Shown here piece by piece: positions 9,512 to 18,511 of a stretch of 64,000 nucleotides of DNA. The DNA is from Mycolicibacterium aubagnense (GTDB taxonomy: Bacteria > Actinomycetota > Actinomycetes > Mycobacteriales > Mycobacteriaceae): positions 3,844,001 to 3,908,000 of the forward strand of contig NZ_AP022577.1 of the NCBI RefSeq assembly GCF_010730955.1, written 5' to 3'. Position 1 is the stretch's first letter. Every line of letters begins with the position of its first letter. A program made the position numbers and the translations under genes. The notes beneath the pieces are model-generated. The model did no database searches. It was not told the origin of the DNA and saw only the letters and a program-made list of their open reading frames with translations.

Positions 9512-10195
9512 CTAGGCGGCGAGCGACAACCGGGCGGTCCGGAACCGGTGGGCCACCAGCTTGGCGACGCCGGGGTGCCGGCCCAGCGGATCGGTCACCA
9601 CGTCGGCCCCACACGTGTACAGCCGGTCCTGAAAAAGCCCGTCGGCCAACAGGTATGACGCCACGGCAACCCGATCGGCGCCGCGCTTGCGCAGCCGGGC
9701 CACCACGTCACCGACCCAGTACGTTCCATTGATCGCGAACGCGAGCTCGACGCGGCTGCCCAGCGTCGCCGACAGCATCGCGCAGGTGCGGCGCAGGTCA
9801 CTGGCGGCGCGCGGATCAGAGGTTCCGGCTGCGGCCAGCACGACGGAATCCGTGGGGCGCCAACCTGATTCGATCAGCCGGTCGGCGAGTACCCGGACCA
9901 TCGCGGTCGACGGGCCCAGCGCCGGCGTCACCGTGACATCGCGATGGCCGCTCTCGGCGATGCCCTCCGGGATGTCCTTGTGAACGTGGTACCCGGAGGA
10001 CAAGAAGGCAGGGACGACGACGGCCGGGCCGTGCGGCAGCCCCGACAGCACCTCGGCCGGGTTGGGGCCGAGGACGTCGACGAACGCGGTGTGCACCCGG
10101 CGGTCGAGAAGGCCGCTGACCTGCTCGGCCAGCTCACCGATCATTGCCACACCCGAGCCCTTGCGGGTGCCGTGGGCCACCAGGACGGGGTTCAC
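9512..10195 (-). CDS. SirB/CbiX-like chelatase of the siroheme or cobalamin type
   Basis: A 227-residue protein with the two-lobed class II chelatase pattern. The N-terminal VLVAHGTRKG motif holds the metal-binding His, and later motifs are VVVPAFLSSGYHVHKDIP (second His region), VVLAAAGTSDPRA, and VASYLLADGLFQDRL. The family inserts Fe2+ or Co2+ into sirohydrochlorin or related tetrapyrroles. The start is a GTG at 10195 that overlaps the stop of the upstream HemD-regulator gene as GTGA, so the two are translationally coupled. With nirBD 7 kb away needing siroheme, a ferrochelatase role is the simplest reading. The M. tuberculosis homologue by position is Rv0259c. Metal specificity cannot be read from sequence. 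Confidence 0.85.
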   Translation of the reverse strand: MNPVLVAHGTRKGSGVAMIGELAEQVSGLLDRRVHTAFVDVLGPNPAEVLSGLPHGPAVVVPAFLSSGYHVHKDIPEGIAESGHRDVTVTPALGPSTAMVRVLADRLIESGWRPTDSVVLAAAGTSDPRAASDLRRTCAMLSATLGSRVELAFAINGTYWVGDVVARLRKRGADRVAVASYLLADGLFQDRLYTCGADVVTDPLGRHPGVAKLVAHRFRTARLSLAA

Positions 10196-11340
10196 TGCGC
10201 ACCTGCCGAGTAGTCGTCGACCGCCAGCCGGTAACCACGCTTGACGACGGTCGCGACGATTTCCTTGTCGCCCAAGGTGGTTCGCAGCCGCAGCACGGCG
10301 GTCTCGACGGCGTGGGTGTCCGTCCCGCTGCCCGGCAGCGCGGCCAGCAGTTCCTGCCGGGACACCACCGCACCGGGCCGCAGGGCCAGTGCACGGACGA
10401 TGGCCATCCCGGCGGGGGACAGGTCCCGGACCACACCGTCGACGACGACGCACGTACCGCGGATCTCCAGGTCGTGCCCGGCGGCCCGCAGCTTGCGGGC
10501 CTGCAACACCGGCAGTTCGTCGGCGATGTGGCGGGCCAGCGCACCCAGGCGCATCCGCTCGGGTGCGAAGGTCGGGACGCCGAGCCGGGCCAGCGGCCGC
10601 GCCGTCACCGGTCCGACGCACATGGCGCGCACCTGGGTCCGAAACGCTTCCAGCACTTGCGCATTGATGCCGAGTTCGGTCGCGCGCATCAGGGTCGCCG
10701 CAACCGCAGGTGCCGAGGTGAAGCTCACGGCATCGAGCCGGCGTTCGGCGATGTCGGTGACCAGTGAGTCGAACGCACCGCCGGGCGGTACCGGCTGCCA
10801 CCGGTAGACCCGGATCGGCACGACGTCGGCGCCGGCGCGGCGCAGTTCGTCGAGAAACTCGGGGAAGGGGTCCCACTCGTCGGTGGCGCCGTGCAGCTGA
10901 ACGGCGATCCGCAGACCCGAGATGCCACCCTGCAACAGGTAGCCCAGCACTTCGCGGGACGACTCGGATTCGGGCGACCATTCCTCGGGCAGCCCGGCGG
11001 CGCGCAGCGCGCCCGTGGCTTTGGGGCCGCGGGAGACGATCCGGGCGCGGCTGAGGGCGTCGGTCAGCTCGCCGGACAGGCCCCAGTCGTCGGCGGCGGA
11101 CATCCAGCCGCGGAAGCCGATGCCGGTGGTCGCGATCAATACGTCAGGCGGCACCTCGAGCAGTGCCTGCGTGTTGGTGCGCAGTTCCTCGTCATCGGGC
11201 AACGGCACCATGGCAATGGCAGGGGCCGCGATCACCGTCGCGCCGCGGCGGCGCAGCAGGGTGCACAGCTCATCGGCACGTCGTGCGGCGGTCACCGCCA
11301 CCCGAAATCCGGTGAGCGGGGCCCGATCGGGATCACTCAT
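10192..11340 (-). CDS. Uroporphyrinogen-III synthase fused to a winged-helix DNA-binding domain
   Basis: A 382-residue protein whose first ~270 residues are a HemD (uroporphyrinogen-III synthase) domain: VAVTAARRADELCTLLRRRG at the N terminus, ATTGIGFRGWM, and the C-lobe segment DAVSFTSAPAVAATLMRA typical of the family. The last ~95 residues are an OmpR/PhoB-type winged helix (LEIRGTCVVVDGVVRDLSPAG, then SRQELLAALPG, then TAVLRLRTTLGDKEIVATVV, then RGYRL). The fusion suggests a tetrapyrrole enzyme or enzyme-derived sensor that also binds DNA. The ATG at 11340 (MSDPDRAP) is preferred to an upstream in-frame start at 11412. Downstream it overlaps the chelatase by four bases. The homologue by position is Rv0260c. 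Confidence 0.87.
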   Translation of the reverse strand: MSDPDRAPLTGFRVAVTAARRADELCTLLRRRGATVIAAPAIAMVPLPDDEELRTNTQALLEVPPDVLIATTGIGFRGWMSAADDWGLSGELTDALSRARIVSRGPKATGALRAAGLPEEWSPESESSREVLGYLLQGGISGLRIAVQLHGATDEWDPFPEFLDELRRAGADVVPIRVYRWQPVPPGGAFDSLVTDIAERRLDAVSFTSAPAVAATLMRATELGINAQVLEAFRTQVRAMCVGPVTARPLARLGVPTFAPERMRLGALARHIADELPVLQARKLRAAGHDLEIRGTCVVVDGVVRDLSPAGMAIVRALALRPGAVVSRQELLAALPGSGTDTHAVETAVLRLRTTLGDKEIVATVVKRGYRLAVDDYSAGAQ

Positions 11341-11475
11341 GTGTCTAGTGAAGGGAACATGTGTTTCCGGCCGGTTACCCGGCCGTTGCCCAGCGGTGTC
11401 ACCAGTGAGCAAGCGATGAAGTTTCCCTCACACTCGGTGCTGAGCTGGGCTTTTGCCGGTCAAAACCTCACAGCG

Positions 11476-12069
<594 letters not shown>

Positions 12070-12109
12070 CTACCAGGATTGCGCAGCCTGCGCTGGTGCC
12101 TGCGCGGGT

Positions 12110-13003
12110 TCAGGCACCGAACGGCTGACGCGGCCTGGACCAGTGCATGCGCACGTGCTGGCCGGGGCGAATCTGGCCAACCTTGTCGATGTCATGGTCG
12201 GCAACCACGCCGATCACCGGGTACCCGCCGGTGACCGGGTGGTCGGGGCCGAGGATCACCGGTAAACCGTTGGGCGGTACCTGAATTGCCCCACGCGTCG
12301 TGCCTTCGCTGGACAGCTGCCGGTCCGGCCAGCGGTGCTGCAGAGGCCGGCCGTTCAGCCGCATCCCGACCCGGTCGCTGTGGTCGGTGACCACCCATTC
12401 CGTATGCACCAGGGCATCGGGGTCGACGAACCAGTCGTCGCGCGGGCCGGGGACCACCAGCAGTTCCAGCAGGTCCTCGGCGATGGCGGCCACGGGTGCC
12501 TGATCCACCTCCGGGAACTCGGCGGTGTGCTCGCCGACGGTCAGCATGTCGCCGACCTGCAATGGCCGCGGACCGATCGCCGACATCACGTCGTAGCTGC
12601 GGGAGCCGAGCACCGGGTCGACCACGAAGCCGCCGCGGACCGCCACATAGCTGCGCAGACCGGTGTGCGGTGCGCCCAGGGAGATCACCTCGCCGTCATG
12701 GGCATAGTGAATGCTGTTGGTGCCGAACGGGATTCCGTTCGCCGACGGATCGGCATCGGCGCCTGTGACGGCCACCGCGACGCCTTCCCTCCCGCCGCCG
12801 TGGACCCGGGCGGAGAAGCCGCCGAACGTCACCTCGATGGTGGCGCGGTCGTTCGGGTTGGCGACCAGCCGGTTGGCCAGCGTGTGCGAGCGGCGATCGG
12901 CGGCCCCCGAGCGACTCACGCCCATGTGGGCCAGGCCGGGACGGCCTAGATCCTCGACCAGCGCCAGCGGGCCGGTCTTGAGAATTTCGAGTGTTGCGGT
13001 CAT
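12110..13003 (-). CDS. pxpC: 5-oxoprolinase subunit C / KipA-like protein
   Basis: A 297-residue protein of the biotin-dependent carboxylase-like (KipA/PxpC) family. Diagnostic segments are [20 protein letters not shown] near the N terminus, [39 protein letters not shown], and near the C terminus [20 protein letters not shown] followed by [20 protein letters not shown]. In bacteria PxpA, PxpB and PxpC together hydrolyse 5-oxoproline with ATP; in Bacillus the pair is also known as a kinase inhibitor module. AAAGGAC lies six bases before the ATG. It directly follows the pxpB homologue (25 bp). The homologue by position is Rv0263c. No pxpA is present in this window. Confidence 0.88.
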   Translation of the reverse strand: MTATLEILKTGPLALVEDLGRPGLAHMGVSRSGAADRRSHTLANRLVANPNDRATIEVTFGGFSARVHGGGREGVAVAVTGADADPSANGIPFGTNSIHYAHDGEVISLGAPHTGLRSYVAVRGGFVVDPVLGSRSYDVMSAIGPRPLQVGDMLTVGEHTAEFPEVDQAPVAAIAEDLLELLVVPGPRDDWFVDPDALVHTEWVVTDHSDRVGMRLNGRPLQHRWPDRQLSSEGTTRGAIQVPPNGLPVILGPDHPVTGGYPVIGVVADHDIDKVGQIRPGQHVRMHWSRPRQPFGA

Positions 13004-13028
13004 CGGCTTGTCCTTTCGTCCCGACCGG

Positions 13029-13700
13029 CTAACCGATTGCCCGGAATTGCACGCACATACCCGGAACCAGCAATGCCGGCTGGTCCCGCTCGATGTCCCA
13101 CAGGCTGGCGTCGGTACGGCCGATCAACTGCCAGCCACCGGGGGTCTCTCGCGGATAGACCCCGCCGAACTCTCCAGCGAGGGCCACCGAGCCGGCAGGC
13201 ACGCGGGTGCGCGGCTCGCTGCGTCGCGGCACCTGCAGTCGCTCGTCGCCGCCTACCAGGTAGGCGAAGCCCGGCGTGAAGCCGCCGAACGCGACGCGCC
13301 ACAGCGATCCGGTGTGGGCGGCGATCACCTCGCTCGGGGCCAGCCCGGTCAGCTCGGACACCTCGTCGAGGTCCATGCCGTCGTACACGACGTCGATGAC
13401 CACATCAGGCTGCTGTGGAGCGCCGTTTTCGGCGGTAGGTGGTTCCGTGAGATGAAGCTTGGACAGCCGCTGTCCGGTGGGAATCCGATATCTCGGTGCG
13501 GCGAGCTTGATCAGAATGGTCCGCGAGGCCGGGACGATGTCGAGCACGCCGGGCAAACCCGCCGCGCGGAGCGTGTCGGTCCACGCCAAAACCTCGGTGG
13601 TGCTGTTGAATTCCAGCAGCAAGGCTTGGTCGCCGTAGTCACGGACGGTGCCGAGCGTCATGGTCGTTGGTGCGCTCACAGCTTCTTGTGTGACGGTCAT
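13029..13700 (-). CDS. pxpB: 5-oxoprolinase subunit B / KipI-like protein
   Basis: A 223-residue KipI/PxpB family protein. Signature segments are [56 protein letters not shown], and the strongly conserved run around residues 150-210: [37 protein letters not shown], then [18 protein letters not shown]. It should form the active complex with the PxpC homologue downstream. The ATG at 13700 is preferred, with a GTG one codon further up (13703). The homologue by position is Rv0264c. The gene heads a two-gene unit; the 74 bp between it and the transporter gene on its other side show no terminator. Confidence 0.87.
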   Translation of the reverse strand: MTVTQEAVSAPTTMTLGTVRDYGDQALLLEFNSTTEVLAWTDTLRAAGLPGVLDIVPASRTILIKLAAPRYRIPTGQRLSKLHLTEPPTAENGAPQQPDVVIDVVYDGMDLDEVSELTGLAPSEVIAAHTGSLWRVAFGGFTPGFAYLVGGDERLQVPRRSEPRTRVPAGSVALAGEFGGVYPRETPGGWQLIGRTDASLWDIERDQPALLVPGMCVQFRAIG

Positions 13701-13774
13701 CACTCGAAGCTACCCGCGGGTAGCCGTCATTTCTGCTTTCTTTAGCGCCTCGCCAGAAGAGCCTTAGCAATCAC

Positions 13775-14482
13775 TCAGAGGGCCACGTCGTACGTCGGTT
13801 CGTTGCGCTTGATGTAACTGATCACCCGATACGTCACCGGCAGGAAAACCACCTCGACGGCGGTCTTGTACAGCCAGCCCTGGCCCGTGTAGACGGCGAA
13901 GTCGTGAAACGTGCTGATGCCGATGGCGTTGGCGGCGATGGCACAGAACACCAGGGTGTCGCCGAGCTGCCCGGCGAAGGTCGAGCCGACCAGCCGCGCC
14001 CACAGATGCTTCTCCTTGGTGCGTTCCTTGATCGCCACGACAACCCATGCGTTGATGGTCTGTCCGACGATGAAACCGGCCAGCCCCGCGATGATCAGCT
14101 GGGTGTAGGAGTGCACGACGTTCTCGAAGTGCGCCTGGTTCGGGTAGAAGTCGGCGGCCGGTAGGTAGATCGTCACCCAGAACGTCAGCGCGGCAAGGAT
14201 GTTCATGGCGAAGCCCAGATAGATCGCCCGCCGGGCAGCCTTGAAGCCGTACACCTCCGACAGCACGTCGCCGATGATGTAGGTGAGCGGGAAGACGATG
14301 AACCCGCCATCGGTGATGATCGGACCGAATGCCACGCCCTTGGTGGCCGTCACGTTGGAGATGATCACGAGCGCCGTGAACACCGCGATCAGGATCGGAT
14401 AGTAGGCCGATCCGACCTGCGCGAAGCGGGCGTGCTGTTCGGGGCGCTCGGCTACGGTCACGCCGATCATCTTGGCAGCCAC
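13775..14482 (-). CDS. Queuosine precursor transporter (YhhQ/VUT family)
   Basis: A 235-residue membrane protein with about six helices. Family features are YPILIAVFTALVIISNVTATK near residue 28, FIVFPLTYIIGDVLSEVYGF, AALTFWVTIYLPAADF, LIIAGLAGFIVGQTINAWVV, and TFAGQLGDTLVFCAIAA. YhhQ proteins import 7-cyano-7-deazaguanine or related precursors for queuosine in tRNA. The start may be GTG 14482 or ATG 14470, since neither has a strong ribosome-binding site. The FecB-like lipoprotein gene ends 43 bp upstream on the same strand. No queuosine biosynthesis gene is in the window, so substrate assignment rests on family alone. Confidence 0.88.
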   Translation of the reverse strand: MAAKMIGVTVAERPEQHARFAQVGSAYYPILIAVFTALVIISNVTATKGVAFGPIITDGGFIVFPLTYIIGDVLSEVYGFKAARRAIYLGFAMNILAALTFWVTIYLPAADFYPNQAHFENVVHSYTQLIIAGLAGFIVGQTINAWVVVAIKERTKEKHLWARLVGSTFAGQLGDTLVFCAIAANAIGISTFHDFAVYTGQGWLYKTAVEVVFLPVTYRVISYIKRNEPTYDVAL

Positions 14483-14525
14483 GGCGACGGGTGCAACCGG
14501 GAGCCGGGTTGAGGCCCCGATCTGG

Positions 14526-15515
14526 TCAGGCCAGCGCCGCGGTCAGCAGCGGCGGCAGCTGGTCGGCCACCGCCGGATAGGACAGCACTGAGGCGAAGGT
14601 GATGGCCGCGGACAAATCCTTGTTGGGGAAGACGATCCGGTTGGCTTTTGCCTGACTCAGTTGCGCGACCGTCGGGTCGGCCAGCACCGCAGGCCGCTGC
14701 TCGTCGGCGTCGAGGGTCCAGATCAGCACGTCGGCGCCGCGGAACGCGGTGGCCATCTGGTCGCGAGGCACGAAGGCGTGTTGTCCCTTGGTGAAGGAGT
14801 CCAGCCCGTCCGGTATGGCGATGCCCATCTCGCCGAGGAACTCGGTGCGCCACCCGGCCGGCGTGATCTCTACCCCGTCGGCGGTGGGAAGACCGTTGAC
14901 GATCAACATCTTTCGGCCGCCGAGCCGCGGGTTTGCCTTGCCGGCGCCGACGAACTTGGCGTCGACGCCGTCGATGAGTTTTTTCATGTCGTCGGCCTTG
15001 AACACGGCCTGCCCGATGACGGTGGCCTGGTCTTTCCATGGTTCGAAGAAGGCGTCCTGGCCGGACTGGGCGACGGTCGGCGCAATGGCCGACAACTTCT
15101 TGTAGGTGTCGGCATCCAACCCGGCGTTGGTGGCGATGATGAGGTCGGGCTTCAGCGCGGAGATCTTGTCCACCTGGATGCCGTCGTTGAGATTGAGGAC
15201 GGCCGGCTGCGCCGACCCGAGCGCGGGCTGCGCCCACGGCCACACCGCGAAGGGCTGATTTCCGAACCACTCGGTCACGGCTATCGGCACGACGCCGACG
15301 GCCAGCAGTTCGTCCTGCCCGGTGAGGCCGGCGCACACCACGCTCTTGGGCGGTGCGGGAATCCGGGTGGAGCCGAATGCATGGTTGATCGTGACCGACC
15401 CGTCGCCGGCGACGGTGCCCGAGGCCGGTGGCTTGGTGCACGCGGCGACTACCGCGGCACCGGCGGCACCGGCGGCCAATGCCAGAAAGCTGCGGCGCGA
15501 GCGGATTTGGTGCAC
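14526..15515 (-). CDS. fecB2: FecB/FepB-type iron-siderophore-binding lipoprotein
   Basis: A 329-residue periplasmic binding protein of the cobalamin/Fe3+-siderophore ABC class. The N terminus carries both a twin Arg (SRRSFLALA, RR at 7-8) and a lipobox ending VVAAC (Cys 26), so Tat export plus lipidation is likely. The body shows the family pattern: VVCAGLTGQDELLAVGVVPI, ISALKPDLIIATNAGLD, then a C lobe containing FRGADVLIWTLDADEQ. The start is a GTG at 15515. No permease or ATPase gene lies next to it, so its partner transporter is elsewhere. The homologue by position is Rv0265c (FecB2). The gene symbol is by position and similarity from memory. Confidence 0.82.
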   Translation of the reverse strand: MHQIRSRRSFLALAAGAAGAAVVAACTKPPASGTVAGDGSVTINHAFGSTRIPAPPKSVVCAGLTGQDELLAVGVVPIAVTEWFGNQPFAVWPWAQPALGSAQPAVLNLNDGIQVDKISALKPDLIIATNAGLDADTYKKLSAIAPTVAQSGQDAFFEPWKDQATVIGQAVFKADDMKKLIDGVDAKFVGAGKANPRLGGRKMLIVNGLPTADGVEITPAGWRTEFLGEMGIAIPDGLDSFTKGQHAFVPRDQMATAFRGADVLIWTLDADEQRPAVLADPTVAQLSQAKANRIVFPNKDLSAAITFASVLSYPAVADQLPPLLTAALA

Positions 15516-15983
15516 GTCGTGAGTCTTTCATCTGCCCTGCCGAATGGCGCCGCTAACACGCGAACAGGGTCGGTGCCGGTCGGGTGCACCGGGCTGCGGC
15601 ACCGGCTCCGTCGGGCTCGCGGATGCGGTTTGCCGATTTCGCAAGAGTCGACGGCGGGGCGGTGTGGGTGTGGCGGGAAGTACCTTGGGTACGAACTTGA
15701 TTTGAGTATTAGCTATACACCAGAAGTTTGGCGAGCGGCCGGCGTCTGCCGGCCAGGCGTTTGTGTGCGAAACGATACGGAAAATCGCAGGTGAGTCGCG
15801 ATAATGCAACATACGTGTCTAGTGGGTCGCATGGTCCTCGCGTTGCTTGTGATTCGATTGAGGTTGTTAGCGAGAATGGTGAGATTTCAATCGTTTGAAG
15901 TATCGTCGGCCACCCTCCGTCCGTGCTCTAATGGGGGTCAACGTCAAACTTTGGCGGACGGCAAAAATTTGCTGGAGGTGGCC
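15516..15983. other. 468-bp intergenic region, AT-richer than surroundings
   Basis: Divergent spacer between the FecB2-like gene (minus) and the His/Cys protein (plus). The part from about 15690 to 15960 is distinctly less GC-rich than the flanks. An inverted pair GATTGA (about 15854) and TCAATC (about 15886) flanks a 25-base stretch; this is weak. No IdeR-like 19-mer was recognised next to the FecB2 start. I see no convincing gene, although an in-frame extension of the downstream gene reaches 15804. Confidence 0.4.
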
Positions 15984-16661
15984 ATGGAGACGGACTCGGC
16001 TGGACTGCGGGTCCCGCGGCGACGTAGTCGGACCGAGCCCTCCGTAAGTCAAGGGCTCGGCTCGATGCTGCAGGAGCGAGTCGCGGCGGGGCACCTGCCC
16101 GAACTGCTCATTGGTCTGCGGTGGTTCTTCGATACGGTCCAGCCGGACGGCGCGATGGTGAGTGCGGGCGGTCAGGTCATCCGGTCCGGCCGGCGGACTT
16201 TGCGGTTCCGTCCCGTTGACTGGCAGGGCCACGCCGTGATCGAAATCGTCGGCTCCGCCGGCGCCGGGGACCCGTCGCCGCGAGCCGAACTGGAGGCGTA
16301 TGCCCAGGCCCTTGATGACATGGGCGAAGACGTGGTCGCCAGCTGGATCGGGCGCAGAGGCCAGGTACGCAGCATCGCGTTGGCCCGTCCCGTGCATCCG
16401 ACGCTTCGCGCTGCGGTCGAACGTTATGTCGCCGGCTGCTCCGAGCACCCGGGCCATCAATGCGCGTGCGGTCGCCGGGCCCGCGACAGCAGTGTGTCAC
16501 TGCGGGCGGTCAAGCGGGCTGTTGGCTGTCATCAAGCGGAGTTCGACGCGCTGGCGGGACCGTGGCCCGATGCGCTGGACCCGTCGGGAGAACTGGGTCT
16601 GATGGCTGCCTGGCTGGTACCTCAACTGACGGCGCAGCGGGTGGCCGGCAGCGCAGTCTGA
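15984..16661 (+). CDS. Unknown protein with a His/Cys cluster
   Basis: A 225-residue hypothetical protein. The ATG at 15984 is chosen because GGAGG (15974-15978) lies just upstream; the open frame runs back to 15804 but that part looks non-coding. No signal peptide or membrane helix is seen. The N-terminal ~50 residues are basic, the middle resembles a small alpha/beta domain (GRRTLRFRPVDWQGHAVIEI, ELEAYAQALDDMGEDVVASW), and residues ~150-165 hold C-x3-H-x2-H-x-C-x-C (CSEHPGHQCACGRR), which could bind a metal. A hairpin lies after the stop. I do not recognise the family. Confidence 0.65.
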   Translation: METDSAGLRVPRRRSRTEPSVSQGLGSMLQERVAAGHLPELLIGLRWFFDTVQPDGAMVSAGGQVIRSGRRTLRFRPVDWQGHAVIEIVGSAGAGDPSPRAELEAYAQALDDMGEDVVASWIGRRGQVRSIALARPVHPTLRAAVERYVAGCSEHPGHQCACGRRARDSSVSLRAVKRAVGCHQAEFDALAGPWPDALDPSGELGLMAAWLVPQLTAQRVAGSAV

Positions 16662-16681
16662 CTCTTCCGCCGCTATCACGG

Positions 16682-16720
16682 CGATAAGTCGGGAAAGGTT
16701 CATTTCCCGTTCGGTTATCG
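16682..16720 (+). terminator. Two-tier hairpin after the His/Cys gene
   Basis: CGATAA (16682-16687) pairs with TTATCG (16715-16720), and inside it CGGGAAA (16690-16696) pairs with TTTCCCG (16703-16709) around a six-base loop. No U-run follows, so it may be a weak terminator or a structured leader of the DUF732-like gene that starts 105 bp further on. Confidence 0.4.
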
Positions 16721-16824
16721 CTTTGCCCGAACAAACTTTATTATTCCGTTACGGACACCGCGGGGGCGGTGCCGGAATTAATTGACGGAAGCGTCTTATG
16801 TGGCGGGCGGGAGGTGTCGTGGCG

Positions 16825-17244
16825 ATGACTGTGCGTGTGATTACCGGCCAGCTGCTGGCGGCTCTGGCGGTGGCTGGTCTCGGCGTTTCTGTCCCCGCAC
16901 TGGCCGATGTCGGGACGGGCCAGATGGCGTCGTGCGCCGAACGGGGTAACCCGCTGGACTGTGTGCCGACCAAGTCCGCGGCCAACGCGGCAGAGGTCGC
17001 CTATCTCACCGAGCTTCATAGCAGGCTGAATGGCACCAGCGACGCCGACCTACTCAAGACGGGCCGCCTGACCTGCAACATGTTCGTGTATGCCGGCGAG
17101 CCGACCGGCGACGCCGTGAACGACATCTCCAATTCGTTGAAGGTGAACAAGGCCTCCGCGACTTTCGTGATGGATATGGCGATGGTGCATCTGTGCCCCG
17201 GTTTGAGCATCGGTGCCGATGGCGTGCCGCGCCCCCGTTTTTAG
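16825..17244 (+). CDS. Small exported protein, DUF732-like
   Basis: A 139-residue exported protein. GGAGGTG at 16810-16816 places the start at the ATG 16825 (MTVRVITG) rather than the upstream 16798. The signal is QLLAALAVAGLGVSVPALADV. The mature part has three or four Cys (MASCAERG, LDCVPTK, LTCNMFVYAG, HLCPGL) and the helical spacing of DUF732 proteins: YLTELHSRLNGTSDADLLKTG, then C, then FVMDMAMVHLCPG. Many copies of this family exist in mycobacteria, their role unknown. It is convergent with the patatin gene, 13 bp apart. Confidence 0.75.
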   Translation: MTVRVITGQLLAALAVAGLGVSVPALADVGTGQMASCAERGNPLDCVPTKSAANAAEVAYLTELHSRLNGTSDADLLKTGRLTCNMFVYAGEPTGDAVNDISNSLKVNKASATFVMDMAMVHLCPGLSIGADGVPRPRF

Positions 17245-17257
17245 GCCCCGGCGGTAT

Positions 17258-18316
17258 TCACGCCGAACCCGCGTGAAATCGGTGTAGGTAAGCGGACCAG
17301 TCCCAGGTATTCAGGAATTCCATCGCGGCGGAGTAGCCGTTGTCATAAAGCCGCTTCCGATCCGCCTGGGAAATGTCGAAATTCAGGTATCCGATACCGG
17401 CGGCATCGACCACTATCGTGCGCGCCGCGACGGATGGCTGCCGAAGATAAGTCTGGTCATGACCGAGCAATGCGGTATTGATGAGGTTCTCCAAGAGGCG
17501 TGGTGCACCGGGTAGATCGACCACCGGTGCCAGCCCCGGGCTCGGGTCGCCATCGCCCTGGGCGGGACGCTGGGCCGTCACGGTGATGCCGAAGCTGGGC
17601 CAGCGCGGGACCTTGCGGTCGGTGCGATCAAGCGAGTACATCGGGAAGTTCGACAGGAGTCCGCCGTCGGTCAGTGTGGATGTCGCCCCGGAGGCGCTGG
17701 TGATGGTCACCGGGCGGAAGAAGAACGGGATGGCCATCGATGCGCTGACCGCATTCGCGACCGACTGTTCGTCGGAGTCCAAGCCGTACATCCGGCGGTA
17801 GTCCCAGGGCAGCCGCACCAGCGTGCCTCGGGTGACGTCGGCGACCGTCACGACCAGTCGATAGCGCTGCTCGGGCGGCAGCTCACGGTCGTCGAGAGCC
17901 AGATCGCCGAAGGTCTGTACGCCCAGATTGCGCAACTCGCCGGCGACCCAGTCGTGGATGGCGTCGCCCCGGTACATCCCCTGCCCGTGGAAGGCGGTCC
18001 AGTACTTGCCCAGCACCGGAATTCGGCTGGTGCCAACGGAATCCAGGAACTTGCGGTAGGGCAGCGACATCGCCAGCTCGCGAAGTTCGTCGCCGCTGAG
18101 CAGGCAGTCGGCCGGCTGCCGCCGATTCGCGGCGGCGATGACCGCGCCCACCAGGGAGCCGGCTGACGTTCCGGAGACCCGGCCGACGCGGTAGCCGGCG
18201 TCGCCCAGCGCCACGACGGAGCCGACCAATCCGATCGCCTTGACGCCGCCGCCCGACAGCACCAGATCGGCGGTCTTGACCGGGGCCGCGGGGGAGTCGT
18301 CAGGTCTGTGAACCAT
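17258..18316 (-). CDS. Patatin-like phospholipase
   Basis: A 352-residue patatin-family acyl hydrolase. The oxyanion-hole motif is LVLSGGGVKAIGLVG near residue 17, the nucleophile elbow GTSAGS (G-x-S-x-G, about residue 50), and the catalytic Asp lies in LTDGGLLSNFPM (D-G-G) near residue 217. These three features together are diagnostic of the Ser-Asp dyad. No signal peptide is seen, so it is probably cytosolic or membrane-associated through its own surface. The substrate cannot be read from sequence; the family cleaves phospholipids or other acyl esters. The ATG is at 18316. Confidence 0.9.
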   Translation of the reverse strand: MVHRPDDSPAAPVKTADLVLSGGGVKAIGLVGSVVALGDAGYRVGRVSGTSAGSLVGAVIAAANRRQPADCLLSGDELRELAMSLPYRKFLDSVGTSRIPVLGKYWTAFHGQGMYRGDAIHDWVAGELRNLGVQTFGDLALDDRELPPEQRYRLVVTVADVTRGTLVRLPWDYRRMYGLDSDEQSVANAVSASMAIPFFFRPVTITSASGATSTLTDGGLLSNFPMYSLDRTDRKVPRWPSFGITVTAQRPAQGDGDPSPGLAPVVDLPGAPRLLENLINTALLGHDQTYLRQPSVAARTIVVDAAGIGYLNFDISQADRKRLYDNGYSAAMEFLNTWDWSAYLHRFHAGSA

Positions 18317-18511
18317 CGGGCTCGATGCTAGGTGAACGACCGCGGTTTGCCTTGGACCGCAACGGATTGTGACGTCGGAAGTGGCTCTCGACGCGCTGTG
18401 GCGGGCGTTACGGAGGCACTCAGCCGATTCTTAGGCGCAGACTAAGCCGCCCTCAGTACCCGTCCCTAATGTTGCTGGCACGGCCAAGGTTTCACCGGAA
18501 GGGGGTGACGG

